64,000 nucleotides of DNA from JBFWRI01 sp050248995 (GCA_050248995.1 JBFWRI010000008.1:4611-68610), one strand, 5' to 3'; shown: positions 42,388 through 53,861, counted from the first letter of the stretch. Notes: generated from the letters alone by a model not told the origin. A program made the numbers and translations.

Positions 42388-43209
42388 ATGGCTACCAATT
42401 CAATCTCGCTTTCGGCTTCAGCACGGGCGAACCTGCTGTCGTTGAAAGACACCACCGATGCGCTTGCCCGCACCCAGAATCGTCTGGCCACCGGTAAGCG
42501 GGTCAACACCGCTATTGATGGCGCTTCGGCGTTCTTCAGCAGCCAGGGCTTCTTGAACCGTGCGAACGACTTCGCATCGGTTAAGGAAAACCTTGGTACC
42601 GCGCTGCAGACACTGAACGCGGTGTCAAACGCGATCGACGCGATTACCGCCGTCGTTCAGCAGGCACAAGGTATCACGGTTTCGGCGCTGAACACGACCG
42701 ATGCGGACGAACGTACAGCGTTCGCCTCGCAGTTCAACGCGCTGCTGACCCAGATCAACAGCCTTGTTGCCGACGCGACCTTCAACGGTGTGAACCTGTT
42801 GTCGAGCGGTAACTTGACCGTCAACTTCAACGAAAGCACGGCTATCGAACTGACAGTCGCCGCGGTCAACACCTATGTTGGCTCGGGCGGTCTGAACATC
42901 GTGGCAGCTGCTACGGGTTGGTCAGGTGACGCGCAGATTAACGCCTCGGTGACCGACCTTTCGGCCGCCCTGTCGACCCTGCGTACAACGGCCTCGGGCT
43001 TCGGTAACAACGCGACGCTTATCCAAACGCGTCAAGACTTTACCGATACCCTTATCAACACGCTTCAGGTTGCTTCGGATAACCTGGTGCTGGCCGACGA
43101 AAACGAGGAAGGCGCGAACCTTCAAGCCCTGCAGGCCCGCCTGCAGCTTGGTGTCGTGTCTCTCGGCATCTCAGGCCAACAGCTGCAAGCTATCTTGCGT
43201 CTGTTCTAA
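42388..43209 (+). CDS. Flagellin
   Basis: 273 residues, a short flagellin of the alphaproteobacterial type. The conserved N-terminal D0/D1 region (NLLSLKDTTDALARTQNRL, ATGKRVNTAIDGASAFF) and C-terminal D1/D0 region (TLQVASDNLVLADENEEGA, ALQARLQLG, ISGQQLQAILRLF) flank a reduced D2/D3 domain of about 60-80 residues. No cleavable signal, as expected for flagellar export. AAGGAG precedes the ATG. It has a sigma-54 promoter and a strong terminator (43221), so it is a single-gene unit followed by its own regulators FlbT and FlaF. Confidence 0.96.
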   Translation: MATNSISLSASARANLLSLKDTTDALARTQNRLATGKRVNTAIDGASAFFSSQGFLNRANDFASVKENLGTALQTLNAVSNAIDAITAVVQQAQGITVSALNTTDADERTAFASQFNALLTQINSLVADATFNGVNLLSSGNLTVNFNESTAIELTVAAVNTYVGSGGLNIVAAATGWSGDAQINASVTDLSAALSTLRTTASGFGNNATLIQTRQDFTDTLINTLQVASDNLVLADENEEGANLQALQARLQLGVVSLGISGQQLQAILRLF

Positions 43210-43220
43210 TAAGGCTAAAA

Positions 43221-43252
43221 GGATGGGCGGCCCTCGGGCCGCCCATTTCTTC
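43221..43252 (+). terminator. Rho-independent terminator of flagellin
   Basis: ATGGGCGGCC / GGCCGCCCAT stem with a CTCG loop followed by TTTCTTCT, 12 bp after the flagellin stop. Confidence 0.88.
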
Positions 43253-43343
43253 TATAGAGTTTGTTTAGGTAAGTACAGTAGAATCGAAGTTAGTTTAGTG
43301 ATCGACAGTAAGTCGGTTGAATGCTGGAAGGAGTCTAGCGCAC

Positions 43344-43787
43344 ATGCCTCTCAAAATCCGTGTCAAACCCGAAGCCAAGATTTTCGCCGGCGGTGCCGTG
43401 CTGAAAAACGTGGGCACCCGCCCGGCCGACCTGCTGATCCTGTCCGACGGCCCTGTGCTGCGTGACAGCTATATGATGAACCCCGACCAGAAAGATGAAA
43501 GCGACGCCGCCAGCGTCTATTTCCTGCTGCAGGTTCTGTATTGCTTTAAGGGCAAAGGCCAGAAGATCGACCACATGGTGATGGATACGCTGCGCAGTTT
43601 TGCGCGTCTGTACCCGGCCCTGGCGCCCCGCATCAACGATATCGCCGCGCTGCTGGAAGCCGGCGACAGTTTCAAGGCCCTGAAGCTGGCGCAAGGCCTG
43701 CTGGGAAGCCCTGAAAAGCCGGTTGATAGCGCCGTACCCTATGCGGCGCTGTTGGGAGCGGACGCACAGGTTGAGGGAGAGGTATAG
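43344..43787 (+). CDS. flbT: Flagellin mRNA regulator FlbT
   Basis: 147 residues from ATG 43344, with AAGGAG 11 bases upstream. The N-terminus MPLKIRVKPEAKIFAGGAV, then LKNVGTRPADLLILSDGPVLR and the helical YFLLQVLY stretch match FlbT. In Caulobacter FlbT binds the flagellin mRNA leader and lowers its stability when assembly is incomplete; here the role is inferred by family and by its place directly behind flagellin. The flagellin leader of about 100 bases (predicted start 42286) is long enough to be its target. Its stop abuts the flaF start. Confidence 0.92.
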   Translation: MPLKIRVKPEAKIFAGGAVLKNVGTRPADLLILSDGPVLRDSYMMNPDQKDESDAASVYFLLQVLYCFKGKGQKIDHMVMDTLRSFARLYPALAPRINDIAALLEAGDSFKALKLAQGLLGSPEKPVDSAVPYAALLGADAQVEGEV

Positions 43788-44243
43788 ATGGCAAATAATC
43801 CATACGGCGCATACCAGAAACAGCAGGAGCAGCAGGAAGACATACGTTTGTCGGAAGCGCGGGCCTTGTTGCGCATGGCGGCATTGATGGAAGAAATGCA
43901 GAAACCCGGTGCCTCGTACCTTGATTACAGCGATGCAGTACGCCAGAACCAGCAGCTTTGGACCCTGTTCCAGGCAGCGATGATGGAAGAAGACAACAAA
44001 CTGCCGCACGCGCTGAAGCAGACCCTGAAGGGGCTTAGCATTTATGTCGACCGCCGCAGTCTTAAGGCGATCGGTAATCACGAACCGCGATTGTTAAGCG
44101 TGTTGATTAACATCAACAAGGAAATCGCGGCCGGGCTGATGGAAAGCGTGAAGAACGATGTCTCTGCGGCCGGCGCGGTGCTGAATGCGCCGCCCCAGTC
44201 ACCGTCACCGCAAAGCGGCGGCAGCATCAGCGGCCAGTTTTAA
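43788..44243 (+). CDS. flaF: Flagellin regulator FlaF
   Basis: 151 residues. NPYGAYQKQQEQQ at the N-terminus, the QNQQLWTLFQAAMMEEDNKL central motif and LKGLSIYVDRRSL match the FlaF family, the partner of FlbT that promotes flagellin synthesis or export in alphaproteobacteria. The C-terminal 25 residues are Pro/Ser/Gly-rich and extend beyond the usual family end. It directly follows flbT (TAG-ATG) and its last 17 bp overlap the 3' end of the convergent glycosyltransferase gene. Confidence 0.92.
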   Translation: MANNPYGAYQKQQEQQEDIRLSEARALLRMAALMEEMQKPGASYLDYSDAVRQNQQLWTLFQAAMMEEDNKLPHALKQTLKGLSIYVDRRSLKAIGNHEPRLLSVLININKEIAAGLMESVKNDVSAAGAVLNAPPQSPSPQSGGSISGQF

Positions 44244-46395
44244 TCCACGACTCGTAAGCGTCGGCATAGAAGGTGTTCAGGCGCTCACCCACGCCTGGAT
44301 CGGCGTGTAATGCCGGTAGGGCAGCCTGAAGTTTTGCGCGAAGCGCTGTGCGTTGCGCGGGGTCATTACCCAGTTTAACTGCAATATCAATATAATCCTG
44401 CACGGTGCTGCCGATCAGTTCGGGAACGCCCATCAGCTGCAGGCAGCCGGACGTGTGACGGCCGCGCATAAAACGCCCGGCCTGCGTCACAACGAGCCCG
44501 CCCAGCTCCAGCGCCTCAAACGTGGTGTTGGCGCCCGACCAGCCCAAACTATCCAGTGTGATATCGGCCAACATGTGCAGTGCGCGATAGCCGTCCTGTT
44601 CCTGAAAAGGCAGGAAGATAAGGTGTTTGTCGGGGTCGAGCCCGTGATCGCGGAACGGCTGTTCCATGCGGTGGCGGAACACGTCGGCAACGGCGGCATT
44701 TTCGGCGTGGTTGATGAACACGAATTTGCTGTTCGGTACTTTTTCGGCAATCGCCGCATGCACATTATCGAACTCGGGCAGGTATTTCTGCACTGACTGC
44801 AGACACAAATAAAAGACATCTGTATCGGTCAGGCCAAAGTCGGCGCGAGCCATGTCCTGATAGATGCGGTCGGAGACATTGAAGATAGGTTGCGGAACAA
44901 CCGACAGGCCGGGCAGGCTGACCAGTGTTTCGGTATAATGCGCGGCAGCGCCTTCGGGCTCCATCAGTTCACTCGAAAGGTAATAATCCATCGTCGGCAG
45001 GCCGCTGGTGACCGGGTGGCCCCATGTCGTGCACTGAACGGGAGCCAGACGCAGGGCGGCCAACTTTATGGTGAGCGGTTTCAGGCCGACGTTCGTATAC
45101 TGGATGATATCGGGTTGGTCGGCACGCAGGCGCGCCAGAACACCGTTGAAATCGTCGGGGTAATGGTGCAGTTCGTCCACCATGTCGGCAATTTGCTTTG
45201 TGTAGGCGTCAATGCGCGTGCCGACGTGATAGCAGGTGATGTGGTACCGGCTGCGGTCGAGCCGTTTCAGCCAGCTGCGGCGCAGCTTCATATTGGAGTG
45301 GTAGAAAAACGTTTCTGACACGAAGGCAAGGCGGGTTTTGCCATCCGTATTGCGGGCGTCGCGTTCGGGAACCGTCAGCAGGCGGTGTGCGCCGAAGCGG
45401 CGTGCCAGAACATCGCTGAACAACTCGCCGGTCACGCGCTGGGCTTCGGTGATATTCTCGCCGGTATAGGCCAGGAACAATGGGTAAGCCATGTTGAACA
45501 GATCTTCCACACCCTGTAGAGCGCCGTCGGGCAGGGTTTTGACGAAGGCATGCAGGTCGCGCACGGCCTGCGTATAGCGCGTCATGTGTTCTTTTATCTG
45601 CGCCGTGCTTTCGTAAATCGGCAGCACCAGTGCGAACGTGCGGAACCAACGCGCATCCAGCTGCGCCGGGTCAAGCTGCTGCGCCTTGGCGAAGTAGCCT
45701 TCGGCTTCCATATTACGTGAATGGGCCAGCGCGATGCGGCCAAGCGCAGTCCACGCGGCGGGGTCGTCTGGCGCAATAGTAGTATGGCGCACGGCCCAGT
45801 CCCACTGACGTTGGGGCTGCAGCAGGTGTTTATCAACAGCAGCGATCAGCGCGAATGCCTGGCGGCGCGCATCCGCATCGGCTTGCGCCAGGGCCAACTC
45901 CAGCGCCTTCTCGGCATTGGTGCGCGCTTCTTCGAACAGGCCGGCGCGCTCTTCCGCCTGCGCCAGCTCCAGCCATGCGGCGGGCAGTTGCGGCGCCAGC
46001 GTGACAAGGTTTTCAAACGTGGCCAGTGCGGCGTTATTCTCGCCGCCTTCGGTGTAGGCGCGGCCGAGCGCCAGCCAGAAATCAACCCGCGTAGGCGCGC
46101 GCTTGGCGGCTTCCATGAAAGCGGCAGCCGCTTCCTTGTACTGGCGGTGATCGAAGAAGATCATGCCCATGTTGAACCATGCGGGCGGGTTGTTGGCATC
46201 GAGCACAAGCGCCTGCCGGATCATGTTCAGGCCTTCTTCACTGCGGCCCTGCGTGTGGCGCAGGCTGCCCAGCAGGTTCAGCGCATCGATATCTTTGGGA
46301 TTGTCGGCTAAAATTGTTTCATACAGCAGCACAGCACGGCCGATATCGCCCTGCTGGTGGGCTTCCATGGCTTGCTGAAGGGCGGTAGCGGACAT
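44227..46395 (-). CDS. TPR protein with O-GlcNAc-transferase-like glycosyltransferase domain (GT41)
   Basis: 722 residues from ATG 46395, which shares one base with the upstream stop (TAATG); ATG 46407 is possible. Residues 5 to about 290 are tetratricopeptide repeats (AWFNMGMIFFDHRQYKEAA, FWLALGRAYTEGGENNAAL and others). The C-terminal 400 residues are the SPINDLY/OGT catalytic fold: QYTNVGLKPLTIKLAALRLAPVQ, WGHPVTSGLPTMDYYLSS, DSLGWSGANTTFEAL and GRFMRGRHTSGCL. Such proteins glycosylate proteins from nucleotide-sugars. It is convergent with and touches the flagellar genes, so flagellin glycosylation is a good hypothesis. Transcribed behind gyrB and two solute-binding protein genes. Confidence 0.88.
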   Translation of the reverse strand: MSATALQQAMEAHQQGDIGRAVLLYETILADNPKDIDALNLLGSLRHTQGRSEEGLNMIRQALVLDANNPPAWFNMGMIFFDHRQYKEAAAAFMEAAKRAPTRVDFWLALGRAYTEGGENNAALATFENLVTLAPQLPAAWLELAQAEERAGLFEEARTNAEKALELALAQADADARRQAFALIAAVDKHLLQPQRQWDWAVRHTTIAPDDPAAWTALGRIALAHSRNMEAEGYFAKAQQLDPAQLDARWFRTFALVLPIYESTAQIKEHMTRYTQAVRDLHAFVKTLPDGALQGVEDLFNMAYPLFLAYTGENITEAQRVTGELFSDVLARRFGAHRLLTVPERDARNTDGKTRLAFVSETFFYHSNMKLRRSWLKRLDRSRYHITCYHVGTRIDAYTKQIADMVDELHHYPDDFNGVLARLRADQPDIIQYTNVGLKPLTIKLAALRLAPVQCTTWGHPVTSGLPTMDYYLSSELMEPEGAAAHYTETLVSLPGLSVVPQPIFNVSDRIYQDMARADFGLTDTDVFYLCLQSVQKYLPEFDNVHAAIAEKVPNSKFVFINHAENAAVADVFRHRMEQPFRDHGLDPDKHLIFLPFQEQDGYRALHMLADITLDSLGWSGANTTFEALELGGLVVTQAGRFMRGRHTSGCLQLMGVPELIGSTVQDYIDIAVKLGNDPAQRTALRAKLQAALPALHADPGVGERLNTFYADAYESWIKTGR

Positions 46396-47246
46396 TATTG
46401 TTCCCACTCCGGCGCGTCGCGGCGCACGGCCAGTTTGCGCTCAGGGTCATATTTATCCAGGATCTTATCCATAATCCCGACATCAAACAGTATTTCCATG
46501 CCCTGATTCAGCATTTGCAACAGGGCGTGCTGGTTTTTGCCAACGCTCATGCCCGTTGGGATAAAGCCGTAGGGCCTTGCAAACAGTGGCTTGATGGCGC
46601 CTGGATACTGAGCTTCGGTCATGCTGACAGTAACGGGATCAACTAGAACGACATCAGCCTTGTTATCAATAACATTTAGCACCAGCAGGCTAGGGTCAGC
46701 CATATTCGGTAGACTTAGCATCTTGGCTTGCGGGAAACTCTCTACAGCATAGACTGTACTGAGATCGCCATCGAGCGCCGAGAATGTGACATCCGGGCTG
46801 TTCAGGTCGGCCGGGATTTTGAACCGAGTTTCATTCGCGCGGCCATAAACATCAATACGGAACTTGGCAAACGGCGTGACGAAATCTTCATATGCTGCAC
46901 TTTTCCAGTTAAATGGGCCGTTGGCGGCACAGATGGCGTCTACTTTGGTTGTCTGCAAGGCTTCAACTTCGCTCCCAATAGCAACTTCAGTCCATTCAAC
47001 CTTCAGGCCGAATTTTTGTGCAACACTTTCAGCAACATCAAATGCGATGCCTGACAGCGCGCCGGTATTCGGGTCTTTATCTACAAACTTGGGCCATAAG
47101 AAATAGCCGCAGCGCAGCGTGCCAGTGCGCATCACGCGGTCATACGCGCTTTCGTGGCTGATGCCGGGCGTATAGGTGCGCACGGCCACTGTGGCACCGA
47201 AGAAACCGGCAGCAAGACACAAAAGGACAAGAAGCGCTTTCTTCAT
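46395..47246 (-). CDS. Orphan family-3 solute-binding protein (paralogue D)
   Basis: 283 residues; N-terminal export segment ALLVLLCLAAGFFGATVAV, then hallmark YDRVMRTGTLRCGYF, shared almost word for word with paralogue E next to it, and the second cysteine in VDAICAA. The ligand loop NWKSAAYEDFVTPF has lysine where the family usually has arginine. It is translationally coupled to the glycosyltransferase downstream and 8 bp behind paralogue E upstream. No permease or ATPase gene is near. In this setting it may be co-expressed with gyrB rather than with any uptake system. Confidence 0.88.
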   Translation of the reverse strand: MKKALLVLLCLAAGFFGATVAVRTYTPGISHESAYDRVMRTGTLRCGYFLWPKFVDKDPNTGALSGIAFDVAESVAQKFGLKVEWTEVAIGSEVEALQTTKVDAICAANGPFNWKSAAYEDFVTPFAKFRIDVYGRANETRFKIPADLNSPDVTFSALDGDLSTVYAVESFPQAKMLSLPNMADPSLLVLNVIDNKADVVLVDPVTVSMTEAQYPGAIKPLFARPYGFIPTGMSVGKNQHALLQMLNQGMEILFDVGIMDKILDKYDPERKLAVRRDAPEWEQ

Positions 47247-47254
47247 ATGTACCT

Positions 47255-48109
47255 CTAGTTGGCCATAAGGTGCGGGCGCACGAAGATGGGCGGGCTTTCA
47301 TCGTATTTGTCGATAATCGCATCCAGCTGGCCGTTGTAGATCATTTCCTGCGTTGCCAGATCAAGCACGCGTTTCAGCTTTGTTTCGCCATGCTTGATAG
47401 GGATAGCGAAGGGCGAGACCACAAACGGTTCTAGCGTGCGCACATGGCGGACTTGCCCGGGATTTAGTTTATCATAGCGCTTGCCGACAAAGTGAGTTGC
47501 GATGACAACATCGGCCTTACCCGTGGCGACATATAGCAATGGGTCGGTATCCGGTGACAACTGTACAAGCTCTGTCAGCGTGGCTTTGGGAAAGTGCTGG
47601 CGGGCGATCTTGCCGAAGATATCGCCTTCGATGGCAACGATTTTCACAGAAGGATCGTTTATTTTTTCGATATTACCATCAAAACGGTTGTCATCCTGTC
47701 GCACATAAAGCCAGAAGATGTTGCCGATATAGGGCATTGTATAATCAGCGGCTTTGGCGCGTTCGGCGCTGATCGACATCGCCGTGCAATAGGCGTCGAT
47801 GCGGTCGGCCTGCAGGGCAGGGCCAAAGTCGCCGCGGCCCAGTTCTTCCGTCCATTCCACCTTCAGGCCAAGGTTCTTCGCCAGCTGTTCCATATAGTCA
47901 TAAACGATGCCGTGCAGCTGATTACGGTTGACATCAATTTCCAGAAAGACAGTGGATGACAGATAACCGCAGCGGATTGTGCCTGTACGCATGACGCGGT
48001 CGTATACCGACTCGATGGCGGCGGTTTCTTTCGCCGCTTCTTTATTGAACAGCCACGCCCCAGCGAAGCCAGCCGCTAGTGCGAGTAGGACAAGAAGGAA
48101 GGTACGCAT
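47255..48109 (-). CDS. Orphan family-3 solute-binding protein (paralogue E)
   Basis: 284 residues; export segment FLLVLLALAAGFAGAWLF, nearly the same as in paralogue F (FLLILLALAAGFAGSYLA) 4 kb away. Hallmarks are YDRVMRTGTIRCGYLSS and IDAYCTA. The loop SISAERAKAADYTMPY retains the full E-R carboxylate-binding pattern, the most canonical of the six. It begins 18 bp after the gyrB stop and is followed by paralogue D. The three genes plus the glycosyltransferase look like one transcript. Ligand unknown. Confidence 0.88.
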   Translation of the reverse strand: MRTFLLVLLALAAGFAGAWLFNKEAAKETAAIESVYDRVMRTGTIRCGYLSSTVFLEIDVNRNQLHGIVYDYMEQLAKNLGLKVEWTEELGRGDFGPALQADRIDAYCTAMSISAERAKAADYTMPYIGNIFWLYVRQDDNRFDGNIEKINDPSVKIVAIEGDIFGKIARQHFPKATLTELVQLSPDTDPLLYVATGKADVVIATHFVGKRYDKLNPGQVRHVRTLEPFVVSPFAIPIKHGETKLKRVLDLATQEMIYNGQLDAIIDKYDESPPIFVRPHLMAN

Positions 48110-48127
48110 GAGGACTCCGGATGGAGA

Positions 48128-50557
<2,430 letters not shown>

Positions 50558-50608
50558 CAGAAAACGACATCAAAAAGTGATGAATTCATGACCTGAAAAT
50601 TACCCTTT

Positions 50609-51748
50609 TCAGGCCGCTGACGCCACCACTTTTTTCGCACTACCCACACCAATCTGGTAGGTCACCAGAGGCCCCGGAAACCCTTTAAAAAGGCCTGTTT
50701 CCACGCCGGTCATCCACACCTGTGCACCCAGTGCGTGAAGGCTTGTGAATAATGCCTGACGGCGGGCGGAATCAAGGTGGCTGGCGACCTCGTCCAGCAG
50801 CAAAATCGGGGCGGCTCCGCGGGCCTCGGCAACCAGGCTGGCGTGGGTCAGAAGCAGCGTGATCATCAGTGCTTTTTGCTCGCCGGTTGAACACATTTCA
50901 GCCGGTGTGTTTTTCGCGGTGTAGAATGCCTGAATATCGGTGCGGTGTGCGCCGGCTTCCACCGTTTGGTATTGCGCATCGCGCCCGCGTGTGCGCACGA
51001 ACGTGGCCCGCAGGTTGTCTTCCACCGTCAGTGCCGGGTTATCGCGCAGCTGGATTTCGATGCCGTGTTTGATGCGCAGGTCAACGCAGGGGAACTGCCC
51101 GGCCACGCCCGGGGCTTTCTCGTTCAGCGCCTGCATCAGGTGCATACGGGCAGCGGCGATGGCCACGGCCGTGGCGGCCAGTTCGTCTTCCAGCGTTTCC
51201 ATCCAGGTATGGTCATAGCCGCCGGGCTGGGTCAGCAGGGCGACCCGCTCGCGCAGCTGCTTTTCATAGCGTGTCAGGCGGCCGGTATGGGCGGGGTCGA
51301 AGGCGGCCACAAGGCGGTCGAAGAACCGGCGCTTGTCGCCCGGGCCTTCGGCCAGCATGCGGTCCATTTCCGGGGTCAGCCACGACAAGGCGATGTAATC
51401 GGCAAAGTCCGATATGCTGGCTGGGTTGTTATTCAGCTGTGCTGTGCGTTTTTCGTTGTCGGCCGATGTCTCGCGCCCAGTGGCCAGCTGCTGGGTACCT
51501 TCGGGGCCCTCAACGGCGGCGACGATACCCCAGGGCTGCTCGGCCGCCGCTGTCATCTGTTTAACTTCAGACAATTCAGCGCGGCGCAGGCCACGGCCTG
51601 GGATCAGTAGGCTGATCGCTTCAAGGATGTTGGTTTTACCCGTGCCGTTCGGCCCCGCCAGCGCCACCGACGCCGGACCGGGCGTAAGTTCCAGCCACGC
51701 ATAACTGCGGAAATGGGTCAGGGCAAGGCGCGTAACGCGGTAGGGCAT
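50609..51748 (-). CDS. recF: DNA replication and repair protein RecF
   Basis: 379 residues, normal for RecF, which loads RecA at gapped DNA with RecO and RecR. RLALTHFRSYAWLELTPGP gives the family start, Walker A is GPNGTGKTN, the ABC-like signature is in CSTGEQKALMITLLL, and Walker B is PILLLDEVASHLD followed by a D-loop. It lies 24 bp behind a solute-binding protein gene that separates it from dnaN; normally recF follows dnaN directly in this locus. Confidence 0.95.
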   Translation of the reverse strand: MPYRVTRLALTHFRSYAWLELTPGPASVALAGPNGTGKTNILEAISLLIPGRGLRRAELSEVKQMTAAAEQPWGIVAAVEGPEGTQQLATGRETSADNEKRTAQLNNNPASISDFADYIALSWLTPEMDRMLAEGPGDKRRFFDRLVAAFDPAHTGRLTRYEKQLRERVALLTQPGGYDHTWMETLEDELAATAVAIAAARMHLMQALNEKAPGVAGQFPCVDLRIKHGIEIQLRDNPALTVEDNLRATFVRTRGRDAQYQTVEAGAHRTDIQAFYTAKNTPAEMCSTGEQKALMITLLLTHASLVAEARGAAPILLLDEVASHLDSARRQALFTSLHALGAQVWMTGVETGLFKGFPGPLVTYQIGVGSAKKVVASAA

Positions 51749-51772
51749 AAGCTGACTGTAGGGGAAAGCGGC

Positions 51773-52621
51773 CTAACGCACCAGCAGGTTGCGGCCCCAT
51801 GTATTGGGGTAGGTTTCGTTGGCCTGCATAACCTTTTCCATCTTACCCGACAGGATGACCTCGCGTGTGGCGGCGCCAATCAGGTTAGCCAGTTCATGTT
51901 CAGTATTTGCAACCGCAACGCCGAACGGGAAACTACGCACGGGCTGACGGGCAACAACTTCACGGATCTTGCCGGGGCTGTTCTTCATGAAGGGGCCGGC
52001 CTGCGCGGGATCTGACAGGATGGCGTCAGCTTTGTTTTGCGCGATGCCGACAAACAGTTCACTGTGCTCGACCAACTGCGGCACGCTGACCAGCGTTGCA
52101 TTCGGGAATTCGGCCTTAGTGACGAACTGGCTGCTTTCACCGTCAACGACATTGAAACGCACAGAGGCATCATTCATGGCTGCGATGTTATTATCAAAGC
52201 GCACATCATCCGCCCGCACATAGGCGCGCATCTGCACATAGCCCACGGGTTCGGCGACAATCGAACCCCATGCACGCTTGGCGTTTTCACCAAACGCTCC
52301 GCAGATGGCATCAACGCGACCTGTACGCAGAGCTTCCAGTGAGTCACCAAGACCGATTTCGGCTGACCATTCGATTTTCAGACCGGCGGCGTCAGCAATG
52401 GCCATAGATGCATCATGCATCAGGCCTTTCATCTGGCCGCTGGTCTGGTCTTTTTCAAAATACCCCGCGCGGTACATATAGCCGCAACGCAGAACGCGGT
52501 CACGCGACACACGTTCAAAGGCCGTTTCTTTCGCGGCGACATCAGCGGTTTTGGCCGGAGCGAGATAGCTGCCGGCAAAACCGGCAGCCAAGGCTAGCAG
52601 GATGAGGAGAAATCCCCTCAT
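51773..52621 (-). CDS. Orphan family-3 solute-binding protein (paralogue F), between dnaN and recF
   Basis: 282 residues; export segment FLLILLALAAGFAGSYLA, hallmarks RVSRDRVLRCGYMYR and VDAICGAFG. The loop GENAKRAWGSIV keeps the arginine position but has lost the usual D-F-S after it. Its ATG shares one base with the dnaN stop (TGATG), so its translation is coupled to that of the replication clamp, and it ends 24 bp before recF. No transporter gene is near. A periplasmic protein embedded and coupled in the replication operon is unusual; the function is unknown. Confidence 0.9.
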   Translation of the reverse strand: MRGFLLILLALAAGFAGSYLAPAKTADVAAKETAFERVSRDRVLRCGYMYRAGYFEKDQTSGQMKGLMHDASMAIADAAGLKIEWSAEIGLGDSLEALRTGRVDAICGAFGENAKRAWGSIVAEPVGYVQMRAYVRADDVRFDNNIAAMNDASVRFNVVDGESSQFVTKAEFPNATLVSVPQLVEHSELFVGIAQNKADAILSDPAQAGPFMKNSPGKIREVVARQPVRSFPFGVAVANTEHELANLIGAATREVILSGKMEKVMQANETYPNTWGRNLLVR

Positions 52622-53739
52622 CAGACACGCATCGGCATCAGCACGTACAGCGCCGACTGGTCGCTGGTGTCTTCGATCAGCGCCGGGGCGCCGGCGTCTG
52701 CCAGCACGATGCGGGTGGTTTCACCGCTGATCTGCTGGGCAACATCCAGCAGGTACTTGGCGTTGAAGCCGATTTCGATCTTGCTGTCGTTGTAATCGAC
52801 ATCCAGTTCGTCGGTGGCGCTACCTGCTTCCGGCGATTGAGCTGTCAGGACCAGTTGGCCCTTGCTGACCGTCAGCTTCACGGCGCGCGACTTTTCGGTG
52901 CTGATGGTGGCAACGCGGTCGACAGCCGAAGCGAACTGGCGGGTCGAGCAGGTGGCAACCTTGTCATTGCCGGTCGGGATGACGCGTTCGTAATCCGGGT
53001 ATGTGCCGTCGATCAGCTTCGATGTCAGCGTTACCATGCCGCTGGTGGCGCGGATCTTGGTGGCCGACAGTTCGACGACGATGCTGTCATCGGTTTCGTC
53101 CAGCAGCTTGCGCAGTTCCTGTACGGTCTTGCGCGGGATGATGACGGAAGGCATTTCGGCAGTGCCCTTCGGTGCTTCGCATTCAGCGCGGGCCAGGCGG
53201 TGGCCGTCGGTGGCGACAGCGCGCAGCACATCGCGGCCGTTCGACTTGGTGACATGCAGGTAGATACCGTTCAGGTAGTAACGTGTTTCTTCGGTGCTGA
53301 TCGCGAACTTGGTGCGGTCGATCATGCTGCGCAGGGCGGTCGCCGGAATCTGGAAGCGCACAGCCAGCGCGTCTTCGCGCATCTGTGGGAAATCTTCAAC
53401 AGGCAGCGTGCCGAGCTTGAAGTTCGACTTGCCGGCCTTCAGCGTGACCTGCGTGCTGTTGTCGCCGCGTTCGATATCAACCTTGGCGTCATCCGGCAGT
53501 TTGCGCACGATGTCATACAGCATGTGGGCGCTGACGGTGATCTCGCCCGGCTTGCCGACAGTGGCGGCTATGGTTTCGTTCATCTCGACATCCATGTCGG
53601 TTGCAGTCACAGTCACCGTGCTGCCCTGCGCGCGGATCAGGATGTTCGACAGAATGGGAATGGTGTTGCGGCGTTCAACAACGCTTTGCACGTGACCGAG
53701 GGTTTTAAGAAGCGCGGCGCGCTCGAGAGAAATTTTCAT
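52621..53739 (-). CDS. dnaN: DNA polymerase III beta subunit (sliding clamp)
   Basis: 372 residues from ATG 53739 (MKISLERAALLKTLGHVQSV), the length and N-terminus usual in alphaproteobacteria. The open frame reaches ATG 53793, adding 18 residues (TQAALKQTPPATSSGSP) with no family match and a ribosome site too close to use. The three clamp domains follow with ERRNTIPILSNILI, YYLNGIYLHV, DGHRLA and the C-terminal ALYVLMPMRV. Stop overlaps the start of a solute-binding protein gene. Confidence 0.96.
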   Translation of the reverse strand: MKISLERAALLKTLGHVQSVVERRNTIPILSNILIRAQGSTVTVTATDMDVEMNETIAATVGKPGEITVSAHMLYDIVRKLPDDAKVDIERGDNSTQVTLKAGKSNFKLGTLPVEDFPQMREDALAVRFQIPATALRSMIDRTKFAISTEETRYYLNGIYLHVTKSNGRDVLRAVATDGHRLARAECEAPKGTAEMPSVIIPRKTVQELRKLLDETDDSIVVELSATKIRATSGMVTLTSKLIDGTYPDYERVIPTGNDKVATCSTRQFASAVDRVATISTEKSRAVKLTVSKGQLVLTAQSPEAGSATDELDVDYNDSKIEIGFNAKYLLDVAQQISGETTRIVLADAGAPALIEDTSDQSALYVLMPMRV

Positions 53740-53840
53740 GGGAGAGCCTGACGAAGTGGCGGGTGGCGTCTGTTTCAGGGCAGCTTGGGTCATGCCTTTT
53801 TGATAGCAAAACGGCTGATGCCCGGCAAGAGGAAAGGCCC

Positions 53841-53849
53841 TGTGGATAA
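53841..53849 (-). promoter_or_regulatory. Perfect DnaA box upstream of dnaN
   Basis: TGTGGATAA, the complement of TTATCCACA, lies about 100 bp upstream of the dnaN start and just beyond the stop of the small gene at 53862. It could let DnaA regulate dnaN. A single site; no cluster around it. Confidence 0.5.
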
Positions 53850-53861
53850 GGCGGGATCTAT

